Positions 49,079 to 58,161 of a stretch of 64,000 nucleotides of DNA are shown piece by piece. The stretch is from assembly GCF_000252445.1 (NCBI RefSeq), contig NC_017790.1, positions 726,968-790,967 of the forward strand, read 5' to 3'. How positions within the stretch are numbered: the stretch's first letter is position 1; each line of letters opens with the position of its first letter. Source of the stretch: Deinococcus gobiensis I-0. GTDB taxonomy: Bacteria; Deinococcota; Deinococci; Deinococcales; Deinococcaceae. A program made the position numbers and the translations under genes. The notes under the pieces are model-generated. The model saw only the letters and a program-made list of their open reading frames with translations, had not been told where the DNA came from and ran no database searches.

Positions 49079-51409
49079 TCAGGTGAGACGTGTCCCCGCA
49101 GCCATCGGCGGCTGCGCCACCACGGCGTCTTCCCTGGGCCGCCAGCGCAGCAGCCGCAGGGCATTGGCCGTCACCAGGGCGGTGGCTCCGGTATCGGCCA
49201 GAATCGCCATCCAGAGGTTGGTCGAGCCGAGCAGCGTCGTGACCAGGAACACCAGCTTGAGGCCCAGGGCCAGGGCGATATTCACGCGGATGTTGACCAT
49301 CGCGGCGCGCGACAGCTCGATCAGCTCGGCCACACCGGCCAGGCGGCCCCGCAGCAGGGCGGCGTCGGCCGCCTCGAGGGCCACGTCGGTTCCCCCACCC
49401 ATCGCGATGCCCACGTCGGCCTGGGCGAGGGCCGGGGCGTCGTTGATGCCGTCCCCGACCATCGCCACACCGGCCCGGCCCTCATGGCTGTCCCGCAGCC
49501 CGGTGATCAGCCGCAGCTTGTCGGCAGGCAGCAGTTCGGCCCGCACGTCTCCGGCCGCGAGCCCGAGGTCGTCGGCGATGGCCTGCGCGGTGCGCGCATT
49601 GTCCCCCGTGAGCATGAGGGGCCGGACGCCCAGGGCGCGCAGCCGGGCCAGGGTGGCCCGGGCATCGGGGCGCGGCTCGTCCCGGAGGGCCAGAACCCCC
49701 AGGCAGACCGCGCCGTCCTGGAGGACCACGGCGGTCCGGCCCTGCGCCTCGAAGGCCGCGATCTGGGCCTGTACCTCGGCGGGTAGGGTCTGTCCGGCTG
49801 CCTGCGCCTGCTCGGCCGCGTGGCGCGGCGACCCGACGCTCAGGGTGCGGCCCTCGACGGTCGCCGTCACGGCGCGCCCGGCCTGGGCCTGGGCATCCTG
49901 CGCGGTGGGCAGCGTCAGGCCCTCCTCGGCCGCCGCCGCCAGCACGGCGCGGGCCAGCGGGTGACTGCTGCCCGACTCGGTGGCGGCGGCCAGTCGCAGC
50001 ACCTCGGCGCGGCCGGCGCCGAACGCGGCGATGTCGGTCACGCGCGGGCGGCCCGCCGTCAGGGTGCCGGTCTTGTCGAGGGCCACCAGGCGGGACGAGC
50101 CGAGTTTTTCCAGGGCCGCGCCGCCCTTGACGAGCAGCCCGCGCCGCGTGCCTGCGCTGATGGCGCTGGTCAGGGCCGCCGGAACCGACAGCACCAGCGC
50201 GCACGGACACCCGATGAGCAGCAGCGCCAGCCCCCGGTAGAGCCAGGTGTTCCAGTCGGCCCCCAGGGCCAGCGGCGGCACGGTCGCCACCAGCGCCGCG
50301 ACGAGCACGACCGCCGGGGTGTACACGCGGCTGAAGCGGTCGATGAACCGGGCCGTGGGCGCGCGGCTCGACTCGGCTTCCTCCACCAGCGCGATGATGC
50401 GGGCGATGGTGTTGTCCTGCGCGGCGCGCTCGACCCGGACCGTCAGCACGCCGTCGGTGTTGATGCTGCCCGCGTAGACCGCGTCGCCCTCCGCCTTGAA
50501 CACGGGTACGCTCTCGCCGGTCACGGGGCTGTCGTCCACGCCCGAGCGGCCGGAGAGGATGAGGCCGTCGGCGGGAATCCGGTCGCCGGGCCGCACCTGC
50601 ACGGTCTGTCCCACGCCGAGCGAGGCGGCCGGGACCTCGCGCGTCCCCTCGCCTTCGAGCAGCAGGGCCGTGCGCGGGGTCAGCGCCGCGAGGGCCTGAA
50701 TTCCGGCGCGGGCGCGGCCGGCGGCCACCCCTTCGAGCAGTTCGCCCACCGCGAAGAAGAACACCACCACGGCCCCCTCGGGCGCCTCGCCGATGAGCAG
50801 GGCGCCCAGCGCCGCCACCGTGACCAGCATGTTGATGCTGAACGGCTCGCCCAGGCGCGCGCTGGCCCACGCCCGGCGGGCCAGCGGCCAGACCCCGAGC
50901 AGGGTCGCGGCCACATAGCCCCAGGTCGCCAGGGCCGGCTCGAAGAACCCGAACGTCCAGGCCAGGGCGAGCAGCGCCCCGGACCCCAGCACGAGCCGGC
51001 CCTGCGTGCCCGCATACCAGGCCTGGCCGGGAACCGCCGCGTGATCATGGCCGTGACCTTCACCGTGGCCGTGGTCATGGCCTGCGTGGGCGTGCCCGCT
51101 ATGGTCATGCTCCTGGGGGGGCGTCGTGGCCGCGCCCGCCGTCCCGCGCAGCGAGGGCACGTAGCCCAGGGCGCGCAGGTTGCCTTCCAGCACGGCGCGG
51201 GGGGTGCGGCTCTCGTCGAGGGCCAGAGACAGCGTCTGGCGCGTGAAACTGGTCTGCACGGCCGAGGTGCCGGGAAGCCCGGCGACCATCCGCTCGACGC
51301 CACGCACGCAGTTGGCGCAGTCCATGCCCTCGACCAGATAGGTCAGGGGAGGCCCGCTCCCTGCCGCCGCAGAGTCGCCCAACCCGGAGGAACGTTCGGA
51401 AGAAGCCAT
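49079..51409 (-). CDS. Zn/Cd-type heavy-metal P1B ATPase (ZntA/CadA-like)
   Basis: A 776-residue exporter. An HMA domain with GMDCANC at the N-terminus is followed by a His-rich metal loop (HDHSGHAHAGHDHGHGEGHG, about residues 97-116). Eight helices carry the CPC motif (Cys401-Pro-Cys403), phospho-Asp445 in DKTGTLT, SSHPLA (HP motif), MLTGDN and GDGINDAPAL. It pumps Zn2+, Cd2+ or Pb2+ out of the cytoplasm. ATG 51409 is fixed by a perfect TATAAT 6 nt upstream; the longer frame to 51523 crosses the promoter. Confidence 0.92.
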   Translation of the reverse strand: MASSERSSGLGDSAAAGSGPPLTYLVEGMDCANCVRGVERMVAGLPGTSAVQTSFTRQTLSLALDESRTPRAVLEGNLRALGYVPSLRGTAGAATTPPQEHDHSGHAHAGHDHGHGEGHGHDHAAVPGQAWYAGTQGRLVLGSGALLALAWTFGFFEPALATWGYVAATLLGVWPLARRAWASARLGEPFSINMLVTVAALGALLIGEAPEGAVVVFFFAVGELLEGVAAGRARAGIQALAALTPRTALLLEGEGTREVPAASLGVGQTVQVRPGDRIPADGLILSGRSGVDDSPVTGESVPVFKAEGDAVYAGSINTDGVLTVRVERAAQDNTIARIIALVEEAESSRAPTARFIDRFSRVYTPAVVLVAALVATVPPLALGADWNTWLYRGLALLLIGCPCALVLSVPAALTSAISAGTRRGLLVKGGAALEKLGSSRLVALDKTGTLTAGRPRVTDIAAFGAGRAEVLRLAAATESGSSHPLARAVLAAAAEEGLTLPTAQDAQAQAGRAVTATVEGRTLSVGSPRHAAEQAQAAGQTLPAEVQAQIAAFEAQGRTAVVLQDGAVCLGVLALRDEPRPDARATLARLRALGVRPLMLTGDNARTAQAIADDLGLAAGDVRAELLPADKLRLITGLRDSHEGRAGVAMVGDGINDAPALAQADVGIAMGGGTDVALEAADAALLRGRLAGVAELIELSRAAMVNIRVNIALALGLKLVFLVTTLLGSTNLWMAILADTGATALVTANALRLLRWRPREDAVVAQPPMAAGTRLT

Positions 51410-51415
51410 GTCCGT

Positions 51416-51442
51416 ATTATACATGAGCAGGTATTCATATGT
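51416..51442 (-). promoter_or_regulatory. Leaderless promoter and metal-repressor-like operator of the P-ATPase
   Basis: Minus-strand TATAAT (51421-51416), 6 nt, ATG. An imperfect palindrome ATACATGA-N8-TCATATGT (plus-strand 51419-51442) covers the -10 and the spacer. Its half-sites recall ArsR/SmtB/CadC operators (ATATGA...TCATAT). No ArsR or MerR gene is adjacent. Confidence 0.6.
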
Positions 51443-51508
51443 TCCGATGTCCCGCCGGGCATAGCCGAAAGATGAAGTCCTGCTGTCCAGCCCGCAGAAC
51501 GCGCCACC

Positions 51509-51514
51509 TATACT
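51509..51514 (+). promoter_or_regulatory. -10 box of a leaderless promoter (multi-GAF kinase)
   Basis: TATACT, 7 nt, ATG 51522. No Shine-Dalgarno sequence. Confidence 0.6.
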
Positions 51515-51521
51515 CCTCGGC

Positions 51522-54164
51522 ATGACTGAGTCTTTTGCGGTGACTGCCCCGCAAAGTGCCCTCCTCCAGCGCCTGACGGCGACCCTGGCAGCCGCCTACA
51601 CCCGCAGCGAGGTCCTCTCGGCGGCCCTGCTGCCGACGGCCGCGCTCCTGGGGGCCGGCGCGGGGGCGGTCCTGCTGCTGGACCCCGCAGGAGACCGTCT
51701 TCAGGTGCGCGCGGCGGTGGGAGACGGTCTCCTGACCTGCTGGTCCGGCGAGCAGCCCCAGCCCGGGACCCCGACCGGAGACGCGCTGGCCGGCCGCCAG
51801 GCGCTTTTTTTCGAGTCGCCCGGCGAATTCTCGGCGGCCTATCCACCCGCCGGGAGCTGGGACGACCCCCCTGCGGCGGCCACGGCCCTGGTGCCGCTGC
51901 TGCTGGGGCGGCGGGCGCTGGGCGTGCTCGCGCTGGAATTCCGGACGGACCACCTCTTCGACCTGGCAGAGCGCCATTTCCTGACCACGCTGGCGGCGCA
52001 TACGGCCCTCGCGCTGGACCGGGCCGACCTGTTCGGCCGCCTTCAGCAGAGCGAGGCCCTGTACCGGCGCCTGGTCGCCATCAGTCCGGTCGCCATGGCG
52101 GTCGGTTCGATTGACGGGCAGCTCAGCCAGGTCAACGACGCCTGGCTGCGCCTGACCGGGCAGACCCGCGCCGCCTTCGAGGCGGGGGAGGTCAACTGGC
52201 AGGCCCTCACCCCGGCCGAATACAACGGGACCGAGGCGCAGGCGTTCAAGCAGGCCTGCGTGGAGGGCAGTGCCGTCAGCTACCACAAGGAACTGCTGAA
52301 CGTGCAGGGCGAGCGCATTCCGGTCGAGGCGACCCTCGCGCCCTTCGACGAGAGGCAGGTCATGGGCTACGCCCTCGATCTGCGGCCCTTCCGGTTGCAG
52401 GAACAGGCGCTGCGCAGCGAGCGGGCACGTCTGGAACAGCTCGTCGCGGAGCGCACCGCCGCCCTCCAGACCTTCGTCACCTTCACCGAGAACGCCAGCC
52501 AGAGCCGGAACGTGGAGGAGCTGGGGCGGCTGGTCCTCGACACGCTCCAGGCCGTGATGCCGGAGGCCACCGCCCTGGTCTATGAGCAGGAGGACCAGAC
52601 GTGGCAGCCGCGCGCCTGGACCTCCAACATCGCCCCCGAACTGCTGGCCGCCTTGCAGCGGGGATTCCGCCTGAACACCCCGACGTCCGAACAGGTGCTG
52701 CGAACGCGGCAACCCCTGTTCGTGGACCACTGGACCGGAGAGGGCGAGGAGGTGCCGTACAGCGGCGGCGACCGGGCGGCGGCCATCTGGCCCGTCACGC
52801 AGGACCGCGAGGTCCCCGCGCTGCTCTCGGTCGGCCTGCAGACGGCGGCGCAGTGGACGGAGGCGCAGAAATCCATCATCCGCGCCCTGGGACGCAGCTT
52901 CTCGCTGCTCTACGACCGGATCTCGTCGGCGCGGCAGGTGCAGGCCGAGCGCGACGAGGCCGAGCGGCGCACCCTGGCCCTCCGGGCCTTCGCGGTGATG
53001 TCGCGGGACCTGGCCGGAGAGACCAACCGCTACGCGCTCGTGCGCCGCGCCCAGGAGATCATGCTCTCGCTGCTCACGCCCGGCTACGCCCTGTACTGGG
53101 AGGCCGGAGAGGACCGCTGGCACCTGAAATCCCAGGTGGGCGACATCGGCGACCCGGCCCTTCAGGAATTCGTGGACACCTACGGCCTGCCGCTGGACGC
53201 GCCCGCCCTGCAGAGCACCTGGCAGACCGGCGTGCCCAACTACCAGGACAACTATGCCCAGGGGGCCGACACGCCCGCCGAGATGATCCGGCACGTGCAG
53301 GCAGCGACCGCCTTTCAGGTCCGGATGCACGGCCAGCCGGTCGGAATGCTGGCCATCGGACTCTTCGACCAGCGCACCTGGACCCCGATGGACCGCGCCG
53401 TCCTGGAAACGGCCATCTACAGCCTGGGCCTCGTGCTCGAACGCGCCCAGAGCATCGAGGCCCTGTCGCGCTCGAACGCCGAACTCCAGAACTCGAACGC
53501 CGAACTGGAGGCCTTCGCCTACAGCGCCTCGCACGACCTGCGGACGCCGGTGCGCCACGTCAAGGGATTTACGGAGATGGCCCTCAAGGCGCTCGCGCGC
53601 CAGCAGGACGACAAGGTCGCCCAACACCTGGGCATCGTTTCGGGGGCCGCCGACCGCATGACCGCCATGATCGACGCCATGCTCGTCCTGTCGCGCGCGG
53701 GCCGCGCCGAACTGCAGCTGCGCCCGGTGCGCCTGGGCGCCCTGGTCGAGCAGGCGCAGCAGGACGTGCTCATGGAATTTCCGGCCCAGCGGGTCGAGTG
53801 GCAGATCGATCCTCTGCCGACCGTGCAGGCGGACGCCGCCACCCTGCAACAGGTCCTGACCAACCTGCTGAGCAACGCCGTGAAATTCGCGGTGGTGGGC
53901 AGGCCCCTGCGGGTCCACGTCTGGGCGGAGGAACGCCCGCAGGAGTGGGCGATTTTCGTGCAGGACACGGGCGCGGGTTTCGATCCCCATTACGCCGACA
54001 AGCTGTTCGGGGCCTTCCAGCGCCTGCACACCCAGCAGCAGTTCGCCGGAACGGGGGTAGGCCTGGCGACGGTGCGGCGCATCGTACTGCGACACGGCGG
54101 GCAGGTCTGGGCCAGTGGAGAAGTGGACAGGGGGGCAACTTTCGGGTTCAGTCTGCCCAGGTGA
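51522..54164 (+). CDS. Multi-GAF/PAS sensor histidine kinase
   Basis: An 880-residue soluble kinase. GAF about residues 10-170, PAS 180-295 (LVAISPVAMAVGSIDGQLSQ), a second GAF 320-465, a third GAF 490-645, then HisKA with His671 in ASHDLRTPVRHVKGF. The HATPase has NLLSNAVKFA, DTGAGFD and GTGVGLATV. The catalytic half is closely like the kinase at 9401. No Cys for bilin attachment is obvious. No response regulator is adjacent; the receivers at 28155 and 28633 are candidate partners. It is divergent from the metal ATPase. Confidence 0.9.
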   Translation: MTESFAVTAPQSALLQRLTATLAAAYTRSEVLSAALLPTAALLGAGAGAVLLLDPAGDRLQVRAAVGDGLLTCWSGEQPQPGTPTGDALAGRQALFFESPGEFSAAYPPAGSWDDPPAAATALVPLLLGRRALGVLALEFRTDHLFDLAERHFLTTLAAHTALALDRADLFGRLQQSEALYRRLVAISPVAMAVGSIDGQLSQVNDAWLRLTGQTRAAFEAGEVNWQALTPAEYNGTEAQAFKQACVEGSAVSYHKELLNVQGERIPVEATLAPFDERQVMGYALDLRPFRLQEQALRSERARLEQLVAERTAALQTFVTFTENASQSRNVEELGRLVLDTLQAVMPEATALVYEQEDQTWQPRAWTSNIAPELLAALQRGFRLNTPTSEQVLRTRQPLFVDHWTGEGEEVPYSGGDRAAAIWPVTQDREVPALLSVGLQTAAQWTEAQKSIIRALGRSFSLLYDRISSARQVQAERDEAERRTLALRAFAVMSRDLAGETNRYALVRRAQEIMLSLLTPGYALYWEAGEDRWHLKSQVGDIGDPALQEFVDTYGLPLDAPALQSTWQTGVPNYQDNYAQGADTPAEMIRHVQAATAFQVRMHGQPVGMLAIGLFDQRTWTPMDRAVLETAIYSLGLVLERAQSIEALSRSNAELQNSNAELEAFAYSASHDLRTPVRHVKGFTEMALKALARQQDDKVAQHLGIVSGAADRMTAMIDAMLVLSRAGRAELQLRPVRLGALVEQAQQDVLMEFPAQRVEWQIDPLPTVQADAATLQQVLTNLLSNAVKFAVVGRPLRVHVWAEERPQEWAIFVQDTGAGFDPHYADKLFGAFQRLHTQQQFAGTGVGLATVRRIVLRHGGQVWASGEVDRGATFGFSLPR

Positions 54165-54638
54165 GGTAGCCCGGTAGGGGAGAGGTGCCGTGCGGTGCCC
54201 AGGGCACGGGAATGCCCGAGCGTGGAGGGCCAACTCCGGGCTTCCGGTGAGCGCGTCCTCTGTGGCCCACGTCAGGGCTGAAGGCAGGATCGTCCGGATC
54301 GATTCGGGGGGACAGACAGCCGGACCCTGACTCTGGTCATGACTTTGTGGGGTGACAACAGGAGTCCGGTGCTCGGAAAGCCCCTGCGGGACGCCACGCG
54401 CACGGGTTCGGGCGAGTGGAAGGGCGAATCTGTCCGCGGCGTCTCTTCTCGTCACAAGCCCGCGCAGTCGGCCGGATGCGCTGCCCAGGATGTGGCGGAA
54501 CGTTACGCACCGTATTCGTGCCACCCCACACGGCCCAGACACGCAGAGCTGAAGGGCAGCAGGGTCCGGCCCTGATACAGCGTCAGGCAGGCCCTGAAGA
54601 ACGGCTCGTCTCGACCCACGCCCGGCCTTCCGGTGTAC
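54165..54638. other. Intergenic region after the kinase, about 480 nt
   Basis: Short ORFs in several frames are unsupported. I see no terminator, RNA or repeat. The promoter of the symporter is at the right end. Confidence 0.4.
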
Positions 54639-54644
54639 TACGGT
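54639..54644 (+). promoter_or_regulatory. -10 box of a leaderless promoter (symporter)
   Basis: TACGGT, 6 nt, GTG 54651. No Shine-Dalgarno sequence. Confidence 0.55.
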
Positions 54645-54650
54645 GAAGCG

Positions 54651-56039
54651 GTGGACAACCGCAGGCCCTTTCCCACCGCCCCACCGGCTGTCCGGGCCGG
54701 GCCGGAAGAAGTGACTTCCTCGGCCGTGCGCTGGCGGTATGCGCTCCTGAATCTGGGGCTGGTCATCCCGGCGCAGTTGTCGAGTTTCCTGCTGCTGTAC
54801 TACGTGGACCACCTGCGCGTGGACCCGGTGAAGTTCGCGGCCCTGATGTCGGCCTTCGCGGTTTACAACGCCGTCGACAATCCGGTGATCGGGCACCTGT
54901 CGGACCGCACGCGTGGCCGCTGGGGGCGGCGGCTGCCCTACCTGTGGCTGGCGACGCTGCCCGCCATGCTGGGCCTCGCCCTGATGTTCAATGCCCCCGC
55001 GACCGGTGAGCGCGGCCTGCTGCTGTATTTCGCGTTCGCGTGGCTCTTGTGGGAGACCGCCAGCACCATGCTGGGCACCGCCTACCTAGGCCTGCTGCCC
55101 GAGATGTTCCGCAGTTTCGCCGAGCGCAGCGACGTGGCCGTACGTATGAACGCCGTGCAGGTCGTCGGTCTGCTGCTGGGGCTGGCCCTGCCGCCCCTGC
55201 TCGCCGCGCGCCTGGGCTGGGGGGCGGTCGGTGCGGGACTGGCCCTGCTGTGCGCCCTGCTGGTCTACGGCAACCTGCGGCCTCTGTTCGAGCGCCCACA
55301 GGTCCGGGCCGCGCCGCCACTGCCGCTGCTGGCCCTGCTGCGCCTCACCTTCACCAACCGCAGTTTCCTGACGGTGGTGGCGGCCCAGACCATGCGCTTC
55401 CTGGCGACCGGGGTGCTCGCCAGCGGCATGGGCTTTTACGTCAAGTACAGCCTGGGCCAGCCGGGCGGCGCGCTCACCTCGCTGCTCCTGGCGACCGCGT
55501 TCGTCACGGCGGGCCTTTGCCTGTGGCCCTGGCACCGCTTCGTGGCGCGGCCCTACGGCGCGCGGACCACGCTGCTCGCGGCCTTCGCCGTCAGTGGGCT
55601 GGCCGTCCTGCCGCTGCTGTGGGTCGGCAGCGTGGCCGGCGCAGTGCTGACCACCGTGCTGTTCGGCGCTGGCCTGTCAGGCATGATCCTGATGGGAGAC
55701 GTGATCATGGCCGATGTGATCGACGAGGCCGAACTGCGCAGCGGCCAGCGGCAGGAGGGCGCGTACTACGGTCTCTCTGGCCTGATCATCACCCTGAGCT
55801 CAGGCGTGAGCGCCGCCCTGTTCGGCTGGATTTCGCACCATTACGGCTATGACCCCAGTCTCGCGGTTCAGCCGGAGACGGCCGCGCAGGGCTTCCGCCT
55901 GTACATGGGCATTCCGCCGCTGGTCGGCGCGGCGCTGGCCTTCGCGCTGCTGTGGTTCTACCCCCTGCACGGCGAGCGCCTGCGTACCATGCGTGAACGT
56001 CTCGCCGCGCGCCGCGCCGCTGCCGAGCAGACCTCCTGA
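54651..56039 (+). CDS. GPH-family sugar/cation symporter (MFS)
   Basis: A 462-residue, 12-helix transporter. The glycoside-pentoside-hexuronide signature is clear: AVYNAVDNPVIGHLSDRTRG, followed by RWGRRLPYL. GDVIMADVIDEAELRSGQRQ is the typical loop before helix 10-11. It would import a sugar or glycoside with a cation. GTG 54651 is chosen for its leaderless -10; GTG 54633 in frame is the alternative. Its own promoter and the gap of 220 nt separate it from the next operon. Confidence 0.87.
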   Translation: MDNRRPFPTAPPAVRAGPEEVTSSAVRWRYALLNLGLVIPAQLSSFLLLYYVDHLRVDPVKFAALMSAFAVYNAVDNPVIGHLSDRTRGRWGRRLPYLWLATLPAMLGLALMFNAPATGERGLLLYFAFAWLLWETASTMLGTAYLGLLPEMFRSFAERSDVAVRMNAVQVVGLLLGLALPPLLAARLGWGAVGAGLALLCALLVYGNLRPLFERPQVRAAPPLPLLALLRLTFTNRSFLTVVAAQTMRFLATGVLASGMGFYVKYSLGQPGGALTSLLLATAFVTAGLCLWPWHRFVARPYGARTTLLAAFAVSGLAVLPLLWVGSVAGAVLTTVLFGAGLSGMILMGDVIMADVIDEAELRSGQRQEGAYYGLSGLIITLSSGVSAALFGWISHHYGYDPSLAVQPETAAQGFRLYMGIPPLVGAALAFALLWFYPLHGERLRTMRERLAARRAAAEQTS

Positions 56040-56154
56040 GCGGCGCCGGTCGCTGCTGCCCACCCTGACCTGACCGGCGCCGGAGTCCTGAGCTGCCCGG
56101 TCAGGAGGGGCTGACGTCTCGCCGACCTCCGACCTCAATAGGTGTGCGCATTTC

Positions 56155-56205
56155 TGATCGAACGATCATATTTGCTTGACATGGCGTTGAGCTCTTCCCT
56201 ATAGT
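56155..56205 (+). promoter_or_regulatory. Strong promoter with palindromic operator, isomerase-kinase-ABC operon
   Basis: -35 TTGACA (56176-56181), 18-nt spacer, -10 TATAGT (56200-56205). Directly upstream lies TGATCG-AA-CGATCA (56155-56168), the core of a wider imperfect palindrome (56150-56175). The nearby DeoR or LacI regulator may bind it. Confidence 0.75.
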
Positions 56206-56262
56206 GATGGCACATATTCACAAACACGCATGAATGAGCAACCGAGCCATTCAGGAGGTGCC

Positions 56263-57228
56263 ATGCTATACGCCACCCGCCTTAACTCTCTCAAGGCACG
56301 CCCCGAGCTGTATTTCGCCCCGGGACCGATCCGGACCCCCGACCTGCTCGCGCGCGCGGCGCGCATTCAGGGTCTGAGTTCGCTCAGCCTCAACTTTCCC
56401 GAGCACTTCACCCCCGCCACCCTGCGCGAGACCAAGCAGACCATCGAGGCGCTGGGCCTGAGCGTCGACAGCCTGAATGTCCGCTACCCGGCAGACACTT
56501 TCGGCGACGGCGGATTTACCCATCCGGACGCGGCCGTGCGCCGTTCGGCCATTGACCTGACCTGTCAGGCCCTGGACGCCTGCGCCGAGCTGGGTGGCAA
56601 CCACGTCATCGTCTGGCCGGGCTTCGACGGTTTCGACTACCCCTTCCAGGACAGCTATGAGCGCATGTTCGCGCACACGGTGGACGGATTCGCGCAGGTG
56701 GCGGCCCATAACCCCGCCATGCGCGTCGGTCTGGAATACAAGCCCTGGGAGCCGCGCAAGTATTCGTTCATCGGTAACATGGGCGAGGCGATGCTCGTGG
56801 TGAACGAGGTCGGGGCCGACAACCTGGGCGTCGTGCTGGACTACTGCCACGCCCAGATGGCCAACGAACACGCCCCCAAGGCCGCCGCGCTGGCCCTGCG
56901 CCACGATAAGCTGTTCGGCGTCCACCTCAACGACGGCTACGGCCGCCAGGACGACGGCATGATGGTCGGCACGGCCAGCCTCGTCACGACCCTGGAACTG
57001 CTCATGCTGCTGGAGCGCAGCGGGTATCCGGGCACCATCTACTTCGACACCTTCCCCCTGCGCGAAGACCCCGTGCGCGAATGTGAGTGGAATATCCGCA
57101 TCACCGAGCGGCTGCTCCAGCTCGCGCGTGAGTTGGCGGCCGACCAGAGCCTCGGGCACGGCCACGACGCCTTCAACGTGACCCGCGTCATCGAGCGCCT
57201 GCTGTTTCCGGAACGCGTTCATGCCTGA
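56263..57228 (+). CDS. Sugar-phosphate isomerase/epimerase-like TIM-barrel protein
   Basis: A 321-residue xylose-isomerase-like barrel. Metal-site residues are in VGLEYKPWEPRK (Glu), VVLDYCHAQMANE (Asp, His), and FGVHLNDGYGRQDDG (His, Asp). It would isomerise or epimerise a free sugar in the cytoplasm. ATG 56263 has CAGGAGGTG in front; an in-frame ATG at 56230 is less likely. Its 3' end overlaps the kinase gene by 8 nt. L-rhamnose or a similar deoxy or rare sugar is possible, but substrate is not readable. Confidence 0.85.
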   Translation: MLYATRLNSLKARPELYFAPGPIRTPDLLARAARIQGLSSLSLNFPEHFTPATLRETKQTIEALGLSVDSLNVRYPADTFGDGGFTHPDAAVRRSAIDLTCQALDACAELGGNHVIVWPGFDGFDYPFQDSYERMFAHTVDGFAQVAAHNPAMRVGLEYKPWEPRKYSFIGNMGEAMLVVNEVGADNLGVVLDYCHAQMANEHAPKAAALALRHDKLFGVHLNDGYGRQDDGMMVGTASLVTTLELLMLLERSGYPGTIYFDTFPLREDPVRECEWNIRITERLLQLARELAADQSLGHGHDAFNVTRVIERLLFPERVHA

Positions 57229-58099
57229 GACGGCCCGCCCACAGGTGACGTTTGTCGGCAGCGTCCATCTGGACCGGATGCTGCGCCTCGCCGCCCTGCC
57301 GACGCCCGGCGAGACCGTGATCGCGCAGGAGGGCTGGAGCCAGCTCGGAGGCAAGGCCGCCAACCAGGCGCTCGCCGCCGCCGGGACCGGGCTGGTGCGC
57401 TCCGTGCTCGTCGCCTGCCTGGGGCGCGACAACGACGGCCATCAGGCGCAGCGCCACCTGGAAGCCCAGGGCGTCGTGACCGAACTCGACTGGAGCGAAC
57501 GCCTGCCGACTGGCAGCAGCGTGGCGCTGCTCGACGCGGCCGGAGAGAACGTGGGGGTCGTGTCGCCGGGCGCCAACGCCGACCTGAGTGCCGAGAGTGC
57601 GCTGCGGGCCCTGCGCGCCTCGCCCGATCTGCTCGTCTGCCAGTGGGAAACCTCGGCCGAGGTGCTGCGGGAGGTGCTCACGGCGGCGCGCGCAGCGGGG
57701 GTGCCCAGTCTCCTGAACGCCGCGCCCTGGCTGGACACCCACCGGGACCTGCTGGCCCTGGCCGACCACGTGGTCGTCAACGCCGTCGAGGCGCAGGCCT
57801 GGACCGGCACCGATCCTCAGACCCGGCCCACACGCCTGGACTCGGGCCACCCGAGCGTCGTCGTGACTCTGGGTGCGGGCGGGGTGCTGCTGTACGAGGA
57901 CGGCGACCTCACCTGCGACCTCGCCGCGCCCCGCGTGCAGGCCCGCTCGACCCACGGCGCGGGTGACCACTTCGTCGGCGTCCTCGGCACGCATCTGGCC
58001 TGCGGCATGACGCTGCCCGGCGCCCTGGAACGCGCCGTCGTCTCGGCCGCCGTGTTCGTGGAACGTCTGCACAAAAATCTTCTGCCCGCGCTGGTCTGA
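57221..58099 (+). CDS. PfkB-family sugar kinase (ribokinase-like)
   Basis: A 292-residue kinase. PfkB signature 1 is LGGKAANQALAAAGTG and signature 2 is STHGAGDHFVGVL, with the catalytic Asp in GAGD (usual DTxGAGD has Ser-Thr-His here). It phosphorylates the sugar delivered by the ABC importer, probably after isomerisation by the preceding enzyme. ATG 57221 overlaps the isomerase stop. Confidence 0.88.
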   Translation: MPETARPQVTFVGSVHLDRMLRLAALPTPGETVIAQEGWSQLGGKAANQALAAAGTGLVRSVLVACLGRDNDGHQAQRHLEAQGVVTELDWSERLPTGSSVALLDAAGENVGVVSPGANADLSAESALRALRASPDLLVCQWETSAEVLREVLTAARAAGVPSLLNAAPWLDTHRDLLALADHVVVNAVEAQAWTGTDPQTRPTRLDSGHPSVVVTLGAGGVLLYEDGDLTCDLAAPRVQARSTHGAGDHFVGVLGTHLACGMTLPGALERAVVSAAVFVERLHKNLLPALV

Positions 58100-58161
58100 C
58101 GCCGGGCCGCCGAATCCGTCCCCCCATCCGATTCCCGCCTTTTGCCTGAGGAGGCTCTCCC

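Noticed and set aside
51435..54896. 1153-codon minus-strand open frame opposite the multi-GAF kinase
   Set aside because: Composition is that of an antisense shadow, and the plus strand has all kinase boxes.
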